Assembly: GCA_963693365.1 (NCBI GenBank)
Contig: CAVNZM010000001.1
Coordinates: 1,054,001-1,118,000, forward strand
Source of the DNA: Amoebidium appalachense
Taxonomy: Eukaryota > Ichthyosporea
Length of the DNA stretch: 64,000 nucleotides
Direction of reading: 5' to 3'
Each line of letters begins with the position of its first letter. Positions within the stretch are counted from its first letter, which is position 1. Below, in pieces: positions 11,782 through 21,812 of this stretch. Position numbers and translations under genes: made by a program. The notes beneath the pieces were generated by a model. That model ran no database searches. It saw only the letters and a program-made list of their open reading frames with translations, and was not told where the DNA came from.

Positions 11782-11822
<41 letters not shown>
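11782..11822. repeat. T41 (poly(A) in LINE M sense), internal to its 3' region
   Basis: A run of 41 T bracketed by near-palindromic GGGGTTCCCC and GGGGCTCCCC. About 195 bp of LINE M sequence lies between it and the true 3' end, so it is not a terminal poly(A) tail. Equivalent runs occur at 39552-39581 and 60607-60652. Confidence 0.9.
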
Positions 11823-11826
<4 letters not shown>

Positions 11827-11858
11827 GGGCTCCCCTCGGGACACTCGGTATCAGCTGG

Positions 11859-11903
<45 letters not shown>

Positions 11904-11929
11904 TTTGTGTGTGTGTGTGCGCGTGCGCT
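11859..11929. repeat. TG microsatellite in LINE M 3' region
   Basis: TG repeats with a few interruptions ending in GCGCGTGCGC, directly after the LINE M stop codon in sense orientation. The same array is present in the copies at 39643 and 60689, so it travels with the element. Confidence 0.9.
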
Positions 11930-13996
11930 ATAATTTTGTAGTGATGTGTTTCTCAAGCCAATCAATACATCTAATAAACAGGTTGTAGTTACGCGTGTTT
12001 AGTATAAAATCAAGGATGTTGTAATTTACAGGTAGGCTATCTTTCTGGGTGTCTGTTGTGAATGTGACGTGTGTGTGTTGCGGTATTATGTGGTCTATCA
12101 AACTACATTTGGCGATACATGACCGGTTAAACTGGTGTGTGTGTGTGTTGTTTGGGCATGCAAATGATGCCACCTTATACTTATTAGATCTCCACTGTAT
12201 AGCACGTGTACAGTAAAAGCGTGGTAATTGATCAATAATACCATCAGCTAGAGAAAGACCAGTTCTACAGGAAGGTAATATGTATTTAGGTGTTATACAC
12301 TTGCGAGTGCCATATTTGGCAATATGGTTGAGGCGGTCAGTATATATAAAACGAGACATAAGGCTTAGTTTTTCAAGGTGTATGCTTTCATCGGGTCTAG
12401 TGTCGTGTGGTATCTTTTTCCATTTGTTATATTGCGTGATTATCTTGTGATTGTGTACATGTTTAACAAGTAAGTGGCAGTCCAAAGTCACACACACACT
12501 ATTGCGGGGTTTATTTGTATTTGTGCCCAGGGGAGAAGGGGGAGAGAGAGGGGAGGAAAGAGGGGAGAGGTGAGGAGGGGACAGGTCGGATAGAGAAGAG
12601 AGGGTGGGAGGGCAAATACTTCTTTAAGCGGCTTATGTGCTTATTGAATTTCAGCGCGAGATAGGATACTCTAGCAGCTATTGGGACCAGACCATATATC
12701 GAGAGCGTTACAGGCCCAGGTTTACAACAGTTGTTAGATAGAAAGGAGGCAACTTCTGCTTCAAGGAAATTTGCCAGGGGTTTAAGCGCTCTAGTTCTCT
12801 CTTTCTTGATCCAAGCGGCGAGAAGGGGTAAACCATATTCACATGCCGGGAAGACAAAAGTGCGAATAAATGTAAGTCTAATAGAAGGATGGAGGGGTGT
12901 GTCTTTAAAAATATTAGCCGAGAAGAAAGCTAACCGCTTACGAGCCAACTCTACCCTCTTTTCGACCATATGGGGAAACATAACACCAACAGAATCAACC
13001 GGAACACCAAGATATTTGTATTCTGGAACTATAGGTACAGGTTTAGATGATAATGTAAATGTGTGTAAATTGTTAGCTATATCAGGTACAAGAACACCAC
13101 ATTTGTCTATGTTAAGGATCATAAGGTTTGCCTTGCACCACTCTGACACTACATCGAACAATCTTTGCAGGCGTCTAGGGGTACGGGCAAGGAGGGACAG
13201 ATCATCAGCATAGAGAAGTGCAGGCGGAAAGTTATTAATAGGGTCATCGTTTTCGGCGTAAATCTTGACAGCCAAATCATCTATAAATAGGTTAAACAAA
13301 AAGGGGCTAAGCAATGAACCCTGCAAGAGACCTCTAGTACGAGCAAAACCATATGAAAGATGCCCATTAACCACAGCTCTACCATAGGTTTGAGACAAGA
13401 GTGCTTCTAACAGAACACCAATGCAGTGTGGTACACCCCGTGCAGCAAGCTTTTCCCATAGGAGACCAGGGGAGACAGAATCGTAAGCAGTTTTCCAATC
13501 AATAAAGCCAACATATTGTGCACCAACTTGCATAGAATCGTGCAGTGCCATTATTTGAACATAACATGAATTGTTTTTACGAAAAGCGGATTGGCATGGG
13601 TGTATGTGAAGAATAGATTGAAACCTAGGGTGATGTGCAAATAACCTAAGTAAGCAAGCTTCAAAGAATCTACGAACAACCTGGGTTAGTGTAATGGGGC
13701 GAAAGGATGATATGGGGCCCTCAGAGTCCTTCTTAACTATGGGGATCACTAAGGTATCTAACCAAGATGACGGGACATGTCCACATTTAACACACCAAGA
13801 AAAGAGAGAGCTTAACATGATAGTAAGATCAGGTTTAATAGCACGATCACTTTCCTTTTGTGGGTAGGAGGGAACAAGGATTTTAAGAAACCCAGCAGGG
13901 AGTCCATCAGGTCCACAAGACTTACTAGAGCTATAACTAGATATCACAGACCATATGGCATCGGGACTGAAAAAGGGGAGGATCGATTCTATGGGG
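11928..13996 (-). pseudogene. LINE M ORF2 C-terminal part: reverse transcriptase and tail
   Basis: Reverse strand, stop TAG at 11928-11930. The piece 12511-13947 carries RT motifs RPITLTQV, FIDWKTAYDSV, GLLQGSLLSPFLFNLFID and the catalytic LLYADDLSLL. The piece 11928-12497 carries the C-terminal domain with conserved Cys/His. The frame slips once near 12500. The sequence is related to LINE P ORF2 (shared SRKACGPDG-like and RPITLT motifs) but clearly diverged. The endonuclease is absent because the copy is 5' truncated; the upstream codons continue at 18634-18722. Confidence 0.85.
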
Positions 13997-13999
13997 GTC

Positions 14000-14092
14000 A
14001 GGCACTTTCTCTACTTAGAGGCACTTTCTCTACTTAGGCACTTTCTCTACTTAGGCATCGGCCTTTACTTAGGCATCCACCTCTACTTAGGC
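14000..14092 (+). repeat. tandem 17-18 bp units in LINE P 5' region
   Basis: Three near-perfect copies of GGCACTTTCTCTACTTA followed by two diverged copies ending CTTTACTTA and CTCTACTTA. They lie just upstream of ORF1 (ATG 14120). Some LINEs have tandem 5' monomers that act as promoters; that role here is inference. Confidence 0.85.
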
Positions 14093-14119
14093 CCCTTGAG
14101 GGGCAGCTAGAACCCACCC

Positions 14120-15266
14120 ATGGCGTCTCAGGATGCATCCTTGTCCCCGGACCCTCCTGGGACACCGCCTGGGAGCCGCAAACGTGATACACGGGATGGA
14201 GAATCCCCAGATAAGAGGCTAACTAAACTGAGCCGAGCGGAACAGGTTCCCTTTCCCGAGGTTAAAGCGCCACCGGCCGTGCCGCCAGCAAGTAGTTTTA
14301 TTTCGAAAGAACAACTGCACTTGATACCCGAGAAGGCTAGGAAAGCCGTGCTCAAACTTATGGCGCATCATGAGCAGCTCCGCACCCAAGTCTCCGACTT
14401 AACAACCCAAGTAGCTGAGTATAAAGCCAAACAGGACCACACAGACCTCCTTGTTCAGCAAATGGAGACGCGCTTACGGCAGCTGGAAGCTGACCGGGCA
14501 ACCCCCACCGGCCCTGCCCACGCGGGCCCGGCCCCTGCAGCACAGGCAACCCCCGATGGGTTACCCACCCCCCCCGGGGTCTCCCAAGTTCATACCCACA
14601 ACGAATCCTAAGGTGTACCGCACTACGGTGGACGCCAAGACCGTGTACGTGTCCGAGAAAGTCAAAACGTATGCCGAGTCGGTGGCCCAGACCCACGGGG
14701 CTACCCAGGCTTTGGCAGCCCTTGCCGCAGCGTCAGCACTGCACCCAACCCGCCGCCCTCGGGTGGCGTCTGACCCTGCCCCTCAGGGTACCGACGAGTC
14801 CGAGTTGACCACTGCAGCCTTCACCTTGGTGCCGGCCAACATCAGCACCATGCGTGACCGTCTTTACACCCTCGGTGTCCTCAACCGAATGATTCCCGAC
14901 ATGCTCTTCATTGGCCGTCGCTACACAGTGTTCATTGTGCGTGCCGGCTACCGTGATACCCTCATAAACATCATCCAACGTGCTACCGACGCCACCTTTC
15001 TCGCAGACTTCGATCCTACGGCTCCCTACAACACCACACTTAACCGTGTTGATGCAGAGGCCGCTGCCCGGGCCTCTTGGCAACGCCGGGTGCTTGCAAG
15101 AATGGCCAACGCCCATGCATGGGCTGTCAAGGCAGCCACACTTTACCCGGCACACGACAGCCGGGCCAAAACAGCAGCTGAGGTGCGTGCCTACTGGGAG
15201 GCTCAGCACGTGCAGGTCTTCAGCAAGCCCTACGACCCCACCGCCGCACCAGCCAACTCCCAGTAA
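14120..15266 (+). pseudogene. LINE P ORF1 protein (one frameshift)
   Basis: ATG 14120 begins a frame open to 14611; the frame starting in 14451-15266 continues it. The switch lies in the C run near 14565-14577, so it may be a read error. The product of about 380 residues has a Ser/Pro-rich start, a heptad-rich coiled coil (HHEQLRTQVSDLTTQVAEYK to about residue 125), a proline-rich linker and a C-terminal region of unknown fold. Position and coiled coil suggest an RNA-binding ORF1 protein that coats the LINE RNA. Its stop TAA (15264-15266) is two bases before the ORF2 ATG. Confidence 0.7.
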
Positions 15267-15268
15267 GC

Positions 15269-18200
15269 ATGCTCTCCTTTCTTTTCTGGAATGCTCGTAG
15301 TCTAAATAAGAGTAAAGCACAGTTTCTTCTTTCGTTACCCCAACAGGAGTTCCCGTTTATTGTTGTCGCAGAAACGTGGTGGCGAGACCACGCCACACTC
15401 CGTCGGTCTGGACGGCTCGTCGGCGAGTCTACTCAGCCTGTGGGCCACAAGCCTCACTCCGGCATAGTGTTCATCGCCGCCTACCACTTTGTTAACCACT
15501 GTTCAGTTATAGCACGTACAATACACACACTCACCATCTCAGTTTGTGGCCATATATGCACTTTTGTTTATTTTCCACCTAGCCTTCCACTTCTAGCACT
15601 TAAACACGAGCTTAACACCATCGCCCCACATAACCCCACACTAGTGTTAGGAGACTTTAATAGCCCGCTAACTACCACCCCACAACCCCTACACGGCCAC
15701 CCACAAGCCCTACTTAAACCCAACCACCCACGCACGCCAACCTTTCACACTTTTGTTACAGCCTTACGCCTTACTCTTCCATCTGTAGTACAAGAACACC
15801 GCACGGACTGGGGGGCAGCCTCTGGTCCTTGCACCTTACACATACACCACAACCTACACCCCCCACCGTCAGACCACCTACCTATAGTCTTTCGCACTAC
15901 ACTTAGCCGTTCTACGCCGTCACCACAACACACTTACAGACTTAACGTACGCGAACTTAAAAGCCAGCGCGGCCAAGCAGACACTCGATTCTTTTTCGAG
16001 ACGGTGCAACCGAGTCTATTATCGCTTGTGCGTGATGGACGCCAAACCCCACTACGCACCGACCAGACCTTCATCGATAGCGTCTGGTCTACAGTACGAG
16101 AAACCTTGTGGGACATAGGTGAATATGCCTGTTTAGGTGCCCAAGTTTACCCACAAGCACGAACTACACACACTCGCGGCCCTCGAGCGGAGGCTGCCTT
16201 ACGTAAGCCTCTACCGTATCACATGCTATTGGGTAATATTCGGAAGATTGTTCGCGGCGATCATTCGATTCGAATAACGGCCGACCCGTCATCCGACCCG
16301 GAATCTGCAACCGATTCCTTTTACGGCACCCTGTTTAAACGTAACCCGACATGTATGGCCACGGACCTGGGGCAGGCGCCCCCTCCTGTTTTTGTTCCAC
16401 CCTCCGACACACCACCACCACCACACACGGCGTGGCCAGCGGGGCCGGCTGAGTTTGGGGCGGAATTGGGGGAACTTTTTACCCCAGATGCGGTATGGCA
16501 GTTAGTCTCCCGTTACCCGTCCCGCAAAGCGTGCGGGCCGGACGGCATCCCTATGGCACTACTTAAGGTACTCATCCCACCCCGACCCGAGAAAGACGAA
16601 AAGCGTGGCCCGCCGCCACCACTTACATGTATTCTTAGCGAGTTATTTAGCTGGTATTCTGATGTCGGTAAAGTGCCCTCGGAGTGGCTAGCCACCTTAG
16701 TGTTTCCCATCAAGAAAACGGTTGCACAGGGTCCCATCCACGAATTTCGCCCTATCACCCTTACGTCCGTTTTTCGCCGATTATTCGAAAGTGGCCTTTT
16801 ACAGGCCTTTTCCCGTAACCCCACCCTTAAGCAGGCTTCCCAGCTGAGCCCTCTTCAGGCGGCGTTTCGGCATCGACACTCATGTTACGCACAAATCCTC
16901 ACTCTACATAATGCAACTCAAAGTGATACCGAGCACCTCGTATTTATCGATTTTAAGAACGCGTACGACACGGTCGACCTCCCTCGCCTGTGGGCCAAGT
17001 TAGCCACTCGCGGTGTCCCATTCCAAATGGGTCGGCTACTGGAAGCTATGTTTACGTTTACACGCGGACGAGCGGTGGTTAATGGGCGGCTATCCCCAGG
17101 GTTTACCCGCACGCGCGGGGTACTTCAAGGGTCCCTGCTAAGTCCTCTTCTTTTCAACCTGTATATTGATGATTTAGCCGACACTCTTTCTGCGGCACAA
17201 ATTGACGGGGGGTTGCCATCCCAGGCTCCTCCCGCCCTCTTTTTTGCCGACGATATTGTGCTTATGTCATCCGATCCTCTCGAACTACGGCAATACATTC
17301 GTGTGGTTGAACATTGGTGCCAGCGCAACGATATGCAGATTAATGTCAAAAAGTGTGCCCTTTTATCAAAATCGATACCGGCATGGGACGACGTTTGTAT
17401 TTTCGGCAGTCCCCTCCCTCGCCCAATCGAATACAAGTATTTGGGGATTCCGGTGGACGAATGGGGCATATGTTTCAAACGGATGATCGACCGTCGGGTG
17501 GAGAGTGCAGGCAGGTGTCTTCGGTTATTTCGGGATGTGTATCTTGCTTCTCTTTCTCATACTGTCCACCTATACAATCGTCTTAGTATATTTCGCACAT
17601 ATATTCGCCCTTTGTCGGAATACGGGTTGCCCTTACTAGCTATGGCACCCCCTGATACTGTTACTAATGTCCTCAAATCATTAGATGATTTCCATTACAC
17701 AACTTGTTGTATGTTTATCACTGGTCTTTCCACACCTATCCCTAGACGCCTTTTTGATTCTCTCTACGCACTCACACCACCATCACAACGCGTACACGAA
17801 TTAGCCCTTAAATTTCACGAGCACATCACCCGCCTGTCCGCTTGTGCCCCGGACCACCCGCTCTTCCGGCTACACGCATCCCCGCCGGATTCGCCCCTGT
17901 ACCTCTTCCCTTCCCCATCGTCTCTGCCCATTGCCGAGCGCTATGTGGAATGGCTGGCGACCCCCCCGGAGGTCCGGCTAGATCATAGTGTGAATATGAA
18001 TAGTTTCAAGTCTATGGCTGATAGATATCTTTTTACTCTACGTGTTGAGTCCCTTCCGGTGTTAGGACCGCACAAACACCAACTACTAGTAGCCTATATG
18101 GCGGATACGGTTAGAGAGTCTCGTTCATACATAGATTCGTTTATTCGTAATGTGGTGTGGTGTAAAAACGCAAAGATGATTATGGCTTGGCGGTGTAATC

Positions 18201-18472
18201 GGTTTCTGGTGTCTCCTGCTCGTATGTGTAATATGTGTGGGGGGCGGTTTACTCGCGGCTGCATATCTATCAATAAATGCAACCTGTTAGCTAATGTATT
18301 AGAACCGGAGGTTATTGGCGGTTTTATTCTCTTTTCTTCATCTCTTCCTCAATATATCCGTTTTAAGATGACTATCCTAGATCACCTTATTAATGCTGCA
18401 CAGTATGATATTGTGATCCGGTGCCTTAACTTTCTGTCGGAGCTACCGATGCTAGCATCTGCTTACCCATAA
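15269..18472 (+). CDS. LINE P ORF2: AP-type endonuclease and reverse transcriptase
   Basis: Unbroken 1067-residue ORF. N-terminal EEP endonuclease: N8 (FWNARSL), E35 (VAETWW), D129 and N131 (LGDFNSP), and S201-D202-H203 (SDHLPI) match the nuclease triad motifs. RT: RPITLTSVFRRLFES, FIDFKNAYDTV, GVLQGSLLSPLLFNLYIDD and FADD at 659-662. A C-terminal region has a MCNMCGG cysteine cluster and a GCISINKC segment, probably a zinc-binding tail. The protein nicks target DNA and copies its own RNA at the nick. All key residues are present, so it could be active. TAAGCATG joins it to ORF1, suggesting termination-reinitiation. Confidence 0.92.
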   Translation: MLSFLFWNARSLNKSKAQFLLSLPQQEFPFIVVAETWWRDHATLRRSGRLVGESTQPVGHKPHSGIVFIAAYHFVNHCSVIARTIHTLTISVCGHICTFVYFPPSLPLLALKHELNTIAPHNPTLVLGDFNSPLTTTPQPLHGHPQALLKPNHPRTPTFHTFVTALRLTLPSVVQEHRTDWGAASGPCTLHIHHNLHPPPSDHLPIVFRTTLSRSTPSPQHTYRLNVRELKSQRGQADTRFFFETVQPSLLSLVRDGRQTPLRTDQTFIDSVWSTVRETLWDIGEYACLGAQVYPQARTTHTRGPRAEAALRKPLPYHMLLGNIRKIVRGDHSIRITADPSSDPESATDSFYGTLFKRNPTCMATDLGQAPPPVFVPPSDTPPPPHTAWPAGPAEFGAELGELFTPDAVWQLVSRYPSRKACGPDGIPMALLKVLIPPRPEKDEKRGPPPPLTCILSELFSWYSDVGKVPSEWLATLVFPIKKTVAQGPIHEFRPITLTSVFRRLFESGLLQAFSRNPTLKQASQLSPLQAAFRHRHSCYAQILTLHNATQSDTEHLVFIDFKNAYDTVDLPRLWAKLATRGVPFQMGRLLEAMFTFTRGRAVVNGRLSPGFTRTRGVLQGSLLSPLLFNLYIDDLADTLSAAQIDGGLPSQAPPALFFADDIVLMSSDPLELRQYIRVVEHWCQRNDMQINVKKCALLSKSIPAWDDVCIFGSPLPRPIEYKYLGIPVDEWGICFKRMIDRRVESAGRCLRLFRDVYLASLSHTVHLYNRLSIFRTYIRPLSEYGLPLLAMAPPDTVTNVLKSLDDFHYTTCCMFITGLSTPIPRRLFDSLYALTPPSQRVHELALKFHEHITRLSACAPDHPLFRLHASPPDSPLYLFPSPSSLPIAERYVEWLATPPEVRLDHSVNMNSFKSMADRYLFTLRVESLPVLGPHKHQLLVAYMADTVRESRSYIDSFIRNVVWCKNAKMIMAWRCNRFLVSPARMCNMCGGRFTRGCISINKCNLLANVLEPEVIGGFILFSSSLPQYIRFKMTILDHLINAAQYDIVIRCLNFLSELPMLASAYP

Positions 18473-18633
18473 TATGTAATAGGGGTGTCAGATCCTACGA
18501 TGGCGCTCATTGTTGCCTAGCATGTACATATGTCACTGGCTGCATTTGATTGGCTGTGCTGGAAAACGCAGTAGGCCGTCGAATGTGGCTGGGCCTCCGG
18601 CAATGTCCACGAAATAAAAAGTGTGTAAACCCC
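18473..18633 (+). other. LINE P 3' untranslated region and end
   Basis: 160 bp, AT- and GC-mixed, with AATAAAAA close to the end and the terminus GTGTGTAAACCCC. There is no poly(A) tail. A second copy at 39008-39159 matches it base for base over most of its length. Confidence 0.85.
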
Positions 18634-18726
18634 CCAAATAGATGGGTCTACAGGCCACACAATAGGTTTCTGAGCGGGGGTCCTATCTTTAAACAGTTCC
18701 GAGAAATACTTATCAGAGTCTAGGCT

Positions 18727-20825
18727 TCGTTAAAGGGTTTGAAATGCAGATCGACACAGGTTGATAATAGGCCGGTAGTGATGCCTAGCTATAGAATGGA
18801 GCAGTATAAATTGTCGGATGCGCTAATAATAGTGAGTGATATGTTAAAAAAGGGTCATGTGGAGCATAGTTCGAGTCCGTGGAGAAGTCCGGTGCTATTG
18901 GTCAAGAAGCCCGACGGGTCTTGGCGTCTAGTGAACGATTACAGGGCTCTGAATCGGATCACTAAGGCAGACCAATGGCCTCTCCCTAACATAGACGAGC
19001 AGCTTTCACAGCTGCACGGCTATACTCACTTTGCTAAACTTGATTTAAAAGCAGCTTTTTGGCAGATAAGGTTGGAGGAGAGCAGCAAGGAGAAGACTGC
19101 CTTTGCACTGGGTGACCAGCTGTTCCAGTACAAGGTGGTGCCGATGGGTTTGCTCTCCTCTCCAGCTATGTTGTGCCGGGTAATGTATAAAATTCTCCAC
19201 CCTCATTTGGATGTATGCCACCCTTATTTGGATGATGTTTTAATTAAAGGTAGGTCATTTGAGGAGCTAGTTAATAATTGTGAAAAAGTATTTTTAGCTT
19301 TGGGTGAGTCTGGTCTTCGCATTAGTGGTAGCAAGACTGTGATTGGTGTGCCGGAGGTTAAGTTTTTAGGTCATATTGTGTCTAGTAATGGTCTTTCCCC
19401 TGATCCGGAGAATATCCGGGCCATAGTTGAGTGGCCCCGTCCTCAGACTGTCACTCAACTAAGGCAATTTTTAGGTTTAACTAATTATCTTCGTCGTTAT
19501 ATTAAGGATTATAGTATGCTTGCTTTGCCGTTAACTAGTCAGACGGGGGGGGAGAAGAAGAATAGAATAGATTGGAATGTTGATGCTGTTTCTGCTTTCG
19601 AAAAGCTTAAGTTAGCTTTGCAGTCTTCGAGTATGCTTGTTCATCCTGATTTTTCGGCCGGGGGGGGGATGTTTAAAGTTCGGTGTGACGCAAGTAAGGT
19701 TGCTGAGGGGGCCGTGTTATATCAAGTGCAGGAGGGGCAGGATAGAGTGATTGCTTATGCTAGTCGTTCATTTAGTAAAAGTGAACGTAGATATAGCAAT
19801 CCGGAGAGAGAGTCCCATGCTATCTTTTGGGCAGTCTCACAGGCATGGAGGTATATACTCGCAGGCAGGACGTTTGAGGTCTACACCGACCACAAGCCCT
19901 GCCTAGCCATGGCCGGCACCACTCGTCTGGTCAACGAGAGGATGCAGAAGTGGGCCGCGGCTCTCGGTGAGTTCTCCTATAAATTGTTTTATGCCAAGGG
20001 TGAAACAATGGTTGACTGTGATGCTCTCTCTCGTGCTGCTTATATTTTGTTTGAAGAAGAGAAGGAGGGGGAGGGGGGGGGCTAGTGAGAGACGGGGGGG
20101 GGAGGGGGGAAGGGGGGGAGAGTGAGCAGAAAGGAATAGATGCTGTGTCTGTGGATGTGTCTTCTTGGGTTCCGGGGTTGCTTGCTTATAAGTGTAGGAG
20201 AGGGGGGGGGGAGGTATTTGTCAGTGTCTGAGGTCGGGACCGAGCCTCATGGCTCGGCCCCTGCCTTAGCACCTACGGCTTTGATCTTAGCGCAGGAGGA
20301 AGATGTGTTGATTGGTCTGGTTAAGATTTATTTAAAGGGGCCGGTTGATTCGATTAAATTTAAAAATAAAAGGCAGATGATTAAGGTAGCTAAGTTAGCA
20401 AAAATGTGTCAGGTAGAGCAGGATTTAGTTTATCATTGTTCTGGGCCAGACGGACACCGAGTTTGGGTCCCGACGGCACTTGTGCCTGAGGTTTTGCATA
20501 TGGTGCATGAGCATCCCATGGCTGGTCATTTAGGTGTAAACAGGACGTTGCTTCGTGTTAATCGTTCGTATTTTTGGCCGGGTATGAGTAGGGAGGTGAG
20601 GGATTATGTGTTGTCATGCATGCATTGTCAGGAAAGGAATGAGAGTCCCCACTCTCGTTCCCGTCCGTCGTTTATTAGAGATTTTAATGTTCGTATGTTT
20701 GAAAGGGTAGCAGTGGATGTGGTCGGTCCTTTTAATTCTACGGTTGAGGGTAACACTGTTCTTGTTACCGTCACCGATGTGGCCACTCGTTGGGTTGAAG
20801 TTTTTCCTCTCCCCACTGCTAATGC
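18727..20825 (+). pseudogene. Ty3 pol: RT, RNase H and integrase N-terminal half
   Basis: Continues the Ty3 pol after LINE M. Near 18755-18765 one extra base splits FEMQIDTG from the next frame. RT motifs: LVKKPDGSWRLVNDYRALN, FAKLDLKAAFWQI, YLDDVLIKG (catalytic DD). RNase H: RCDASKVAEGAV, YSNPERESHAI, YTDHKPC. After a G-run frame change near 20085-20215 comes integrase with its HHCC finger (HPMAGHLGVNR, CMHCQ) and first catalytic Asp (AVDVVGPF). It stops at the copia B-1 insertion and resumes at 27556. Confidence 0.9.
20821..20825. other. target-site duplication of copia B-1 (left)
   Basis: AATGC, repeated at 27551-27555 directly after the 3' LTR. Removing the element and one copy restores the Ty3 integrase frame (TANAVLFARIFVDE). 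Confidence 0.95.
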
Positions 20826-21750
20826 TGTTGTAATACGTAGTATTTACATATGGTAAGATCTTCTCAGTTTGTGTTATGTTTCAGTTCATATGCTTAGTGT
20901 AAAAGCTACACTCCTATTACGTAAAGTGTAGCATCGATCTCCGATATGCTTGTATACTTGTAATCGTCTTGTATCGGCTTTAATCGTGTGTTGTAATATC
21001 GATTAGAATATTTATATGTGTGTACATGGATCCACCCACTCAGGGGGAGACGTGTACATGTTCGTGTGTACATAAATATCTCTGGTTATAGTTATGACAT
21101 TGCTATCTTGTTTGTTGATCTGTGCTCTCTTTTCCTTCCTCTTTCTCCTTCCTTATTTTCTTTTCTTTCTCTCTTTGTCTTCATGTGTATAATCGTATTT
21201 CTTTTCTACTAATATATGTTAGGTAGATTTGTGTTACTTAATACGTGTTCATTGGACGGTAACACACTTAGGCTACACTTAGAATAGCATGTGTGTTTAG
21301 ACTTCATTAATTTACTTTAGTTTTCATGTGTTGCCGGGCTTTAACCAATCATCAAGGTTAAGTGTGGTATGTCTGAGTCTTTGCAGTATGTCATAGGTTA
21401 GAATTTCCTTGATGATGACACGAGTTGACCTTAACTAGTGTCTGTGTCCTATCGTGTGCGTCTCCGCGTACCGGATCTCTCTGAAAGCAATTGGTTCTTA
21501 GTGATTGGTTTCTATTAGAGATAGATCTGATTTCCGACTGGTCGGAAATCATGTATGGATTGGACTTAGAGGAATTTCAGGTATTTATTCGAAGATCAGA
21601 ATAAATTCAGTTCAGTCGTGTCTAAACATTGATGTCTATTCTGTACACTGCTCCGATCGTTCCGTGTTTTGTTGTTGTGTGTGTCTGTGGTGTTTTTACA
21701 CTGCACCACTGTGTCTCTGCTTTCATTTCAAATACTTATACAAGTTAACA
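20826..21750 (+). repeat. 5' LTR of copia B-1
   Basis: 925 bp. AATAAA at 21601-21606 starts a block that is conserved even with the diverged LTR of copia C. GGTTATGCAGCCC follows directly and is the likely primer site. Other copies: 26626-27550, 31028-31100 (stub), 40776-41454 (truncated), 47569-48495, and 51403-52327 (reverse). Confidence 0.95.
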
Positions 21751-21763
21751 GGTTATGCAGCCC
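21751..21763 (+). other. putative primer-binding site of copia B-1
   Basis: GGTTATGCAGCCC directly after the LTR. Its first seven bases equal those of the half-tRNA-Met(i) type site of Drosophila copia. The next bases fit with one extra nucleotide. Inference by position and similarity. Confidence 0.5.
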
Positions 21764-21812
21764 TTTTGCACGCTCCCTACACACATCTAGAACTAGCGCT
21801 CGTTTTTCAATC

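Larger units (their letters stand above)
13997..18633 (+). mobile_element. LINE P, apparently full-length non-LTR retrotransposon
   Basis: About 4.6 kb with a repeated 5' untranslated region, ORF1, ORF2 (endonuclease plus RT) and a 160-bp 3' region ending AAAAAGTGTGTAAACCCC. It interrupts LINE M: flanks 13996 and 18634 are adjacent in the LINE M copy at 53173-54382. I could not define a convincing target duplication. A 5'-truncated copy of its 3' end at 39008-39159, with its own duplication, confirms the 3' boundary. Forward strand, opposite to its host LINE M. Confidence 0.9.
11585..18726 (-). mobile_element. LINE M copy 1 (reverse strand), interrupted by LINE P
   Basis: 5'-truncated non-LTR retrotransposon inserted in Ty3 pol. 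In sense it runs from about 18726 down to 11585 and ends in GTAAACCCC, the same 3' end as copies at 39364 and 60410. Its own sequence is 11585-13996 and about 18634-18726; LINE P lies between. The Ty3 frame resumes at 18727 (GGCTTCGTT), leaving at most 2-3 bp of target duplication. The 3' untranslated region holds a CA array and an internal poly(A). Confidence 0.85.

Noticed and set aside
12731-13213. 160-codon forward ORF
   Set aside because: It is the opposite strand of the LINE M reverse transcriptase, which has clear catalytic motifs.
14000-14092. CRISPR-like array
   Set aside because: Units are contiguous 17-18 bp repeats without spacers, in the 5' region of a LINE in eukaryotic DNA.
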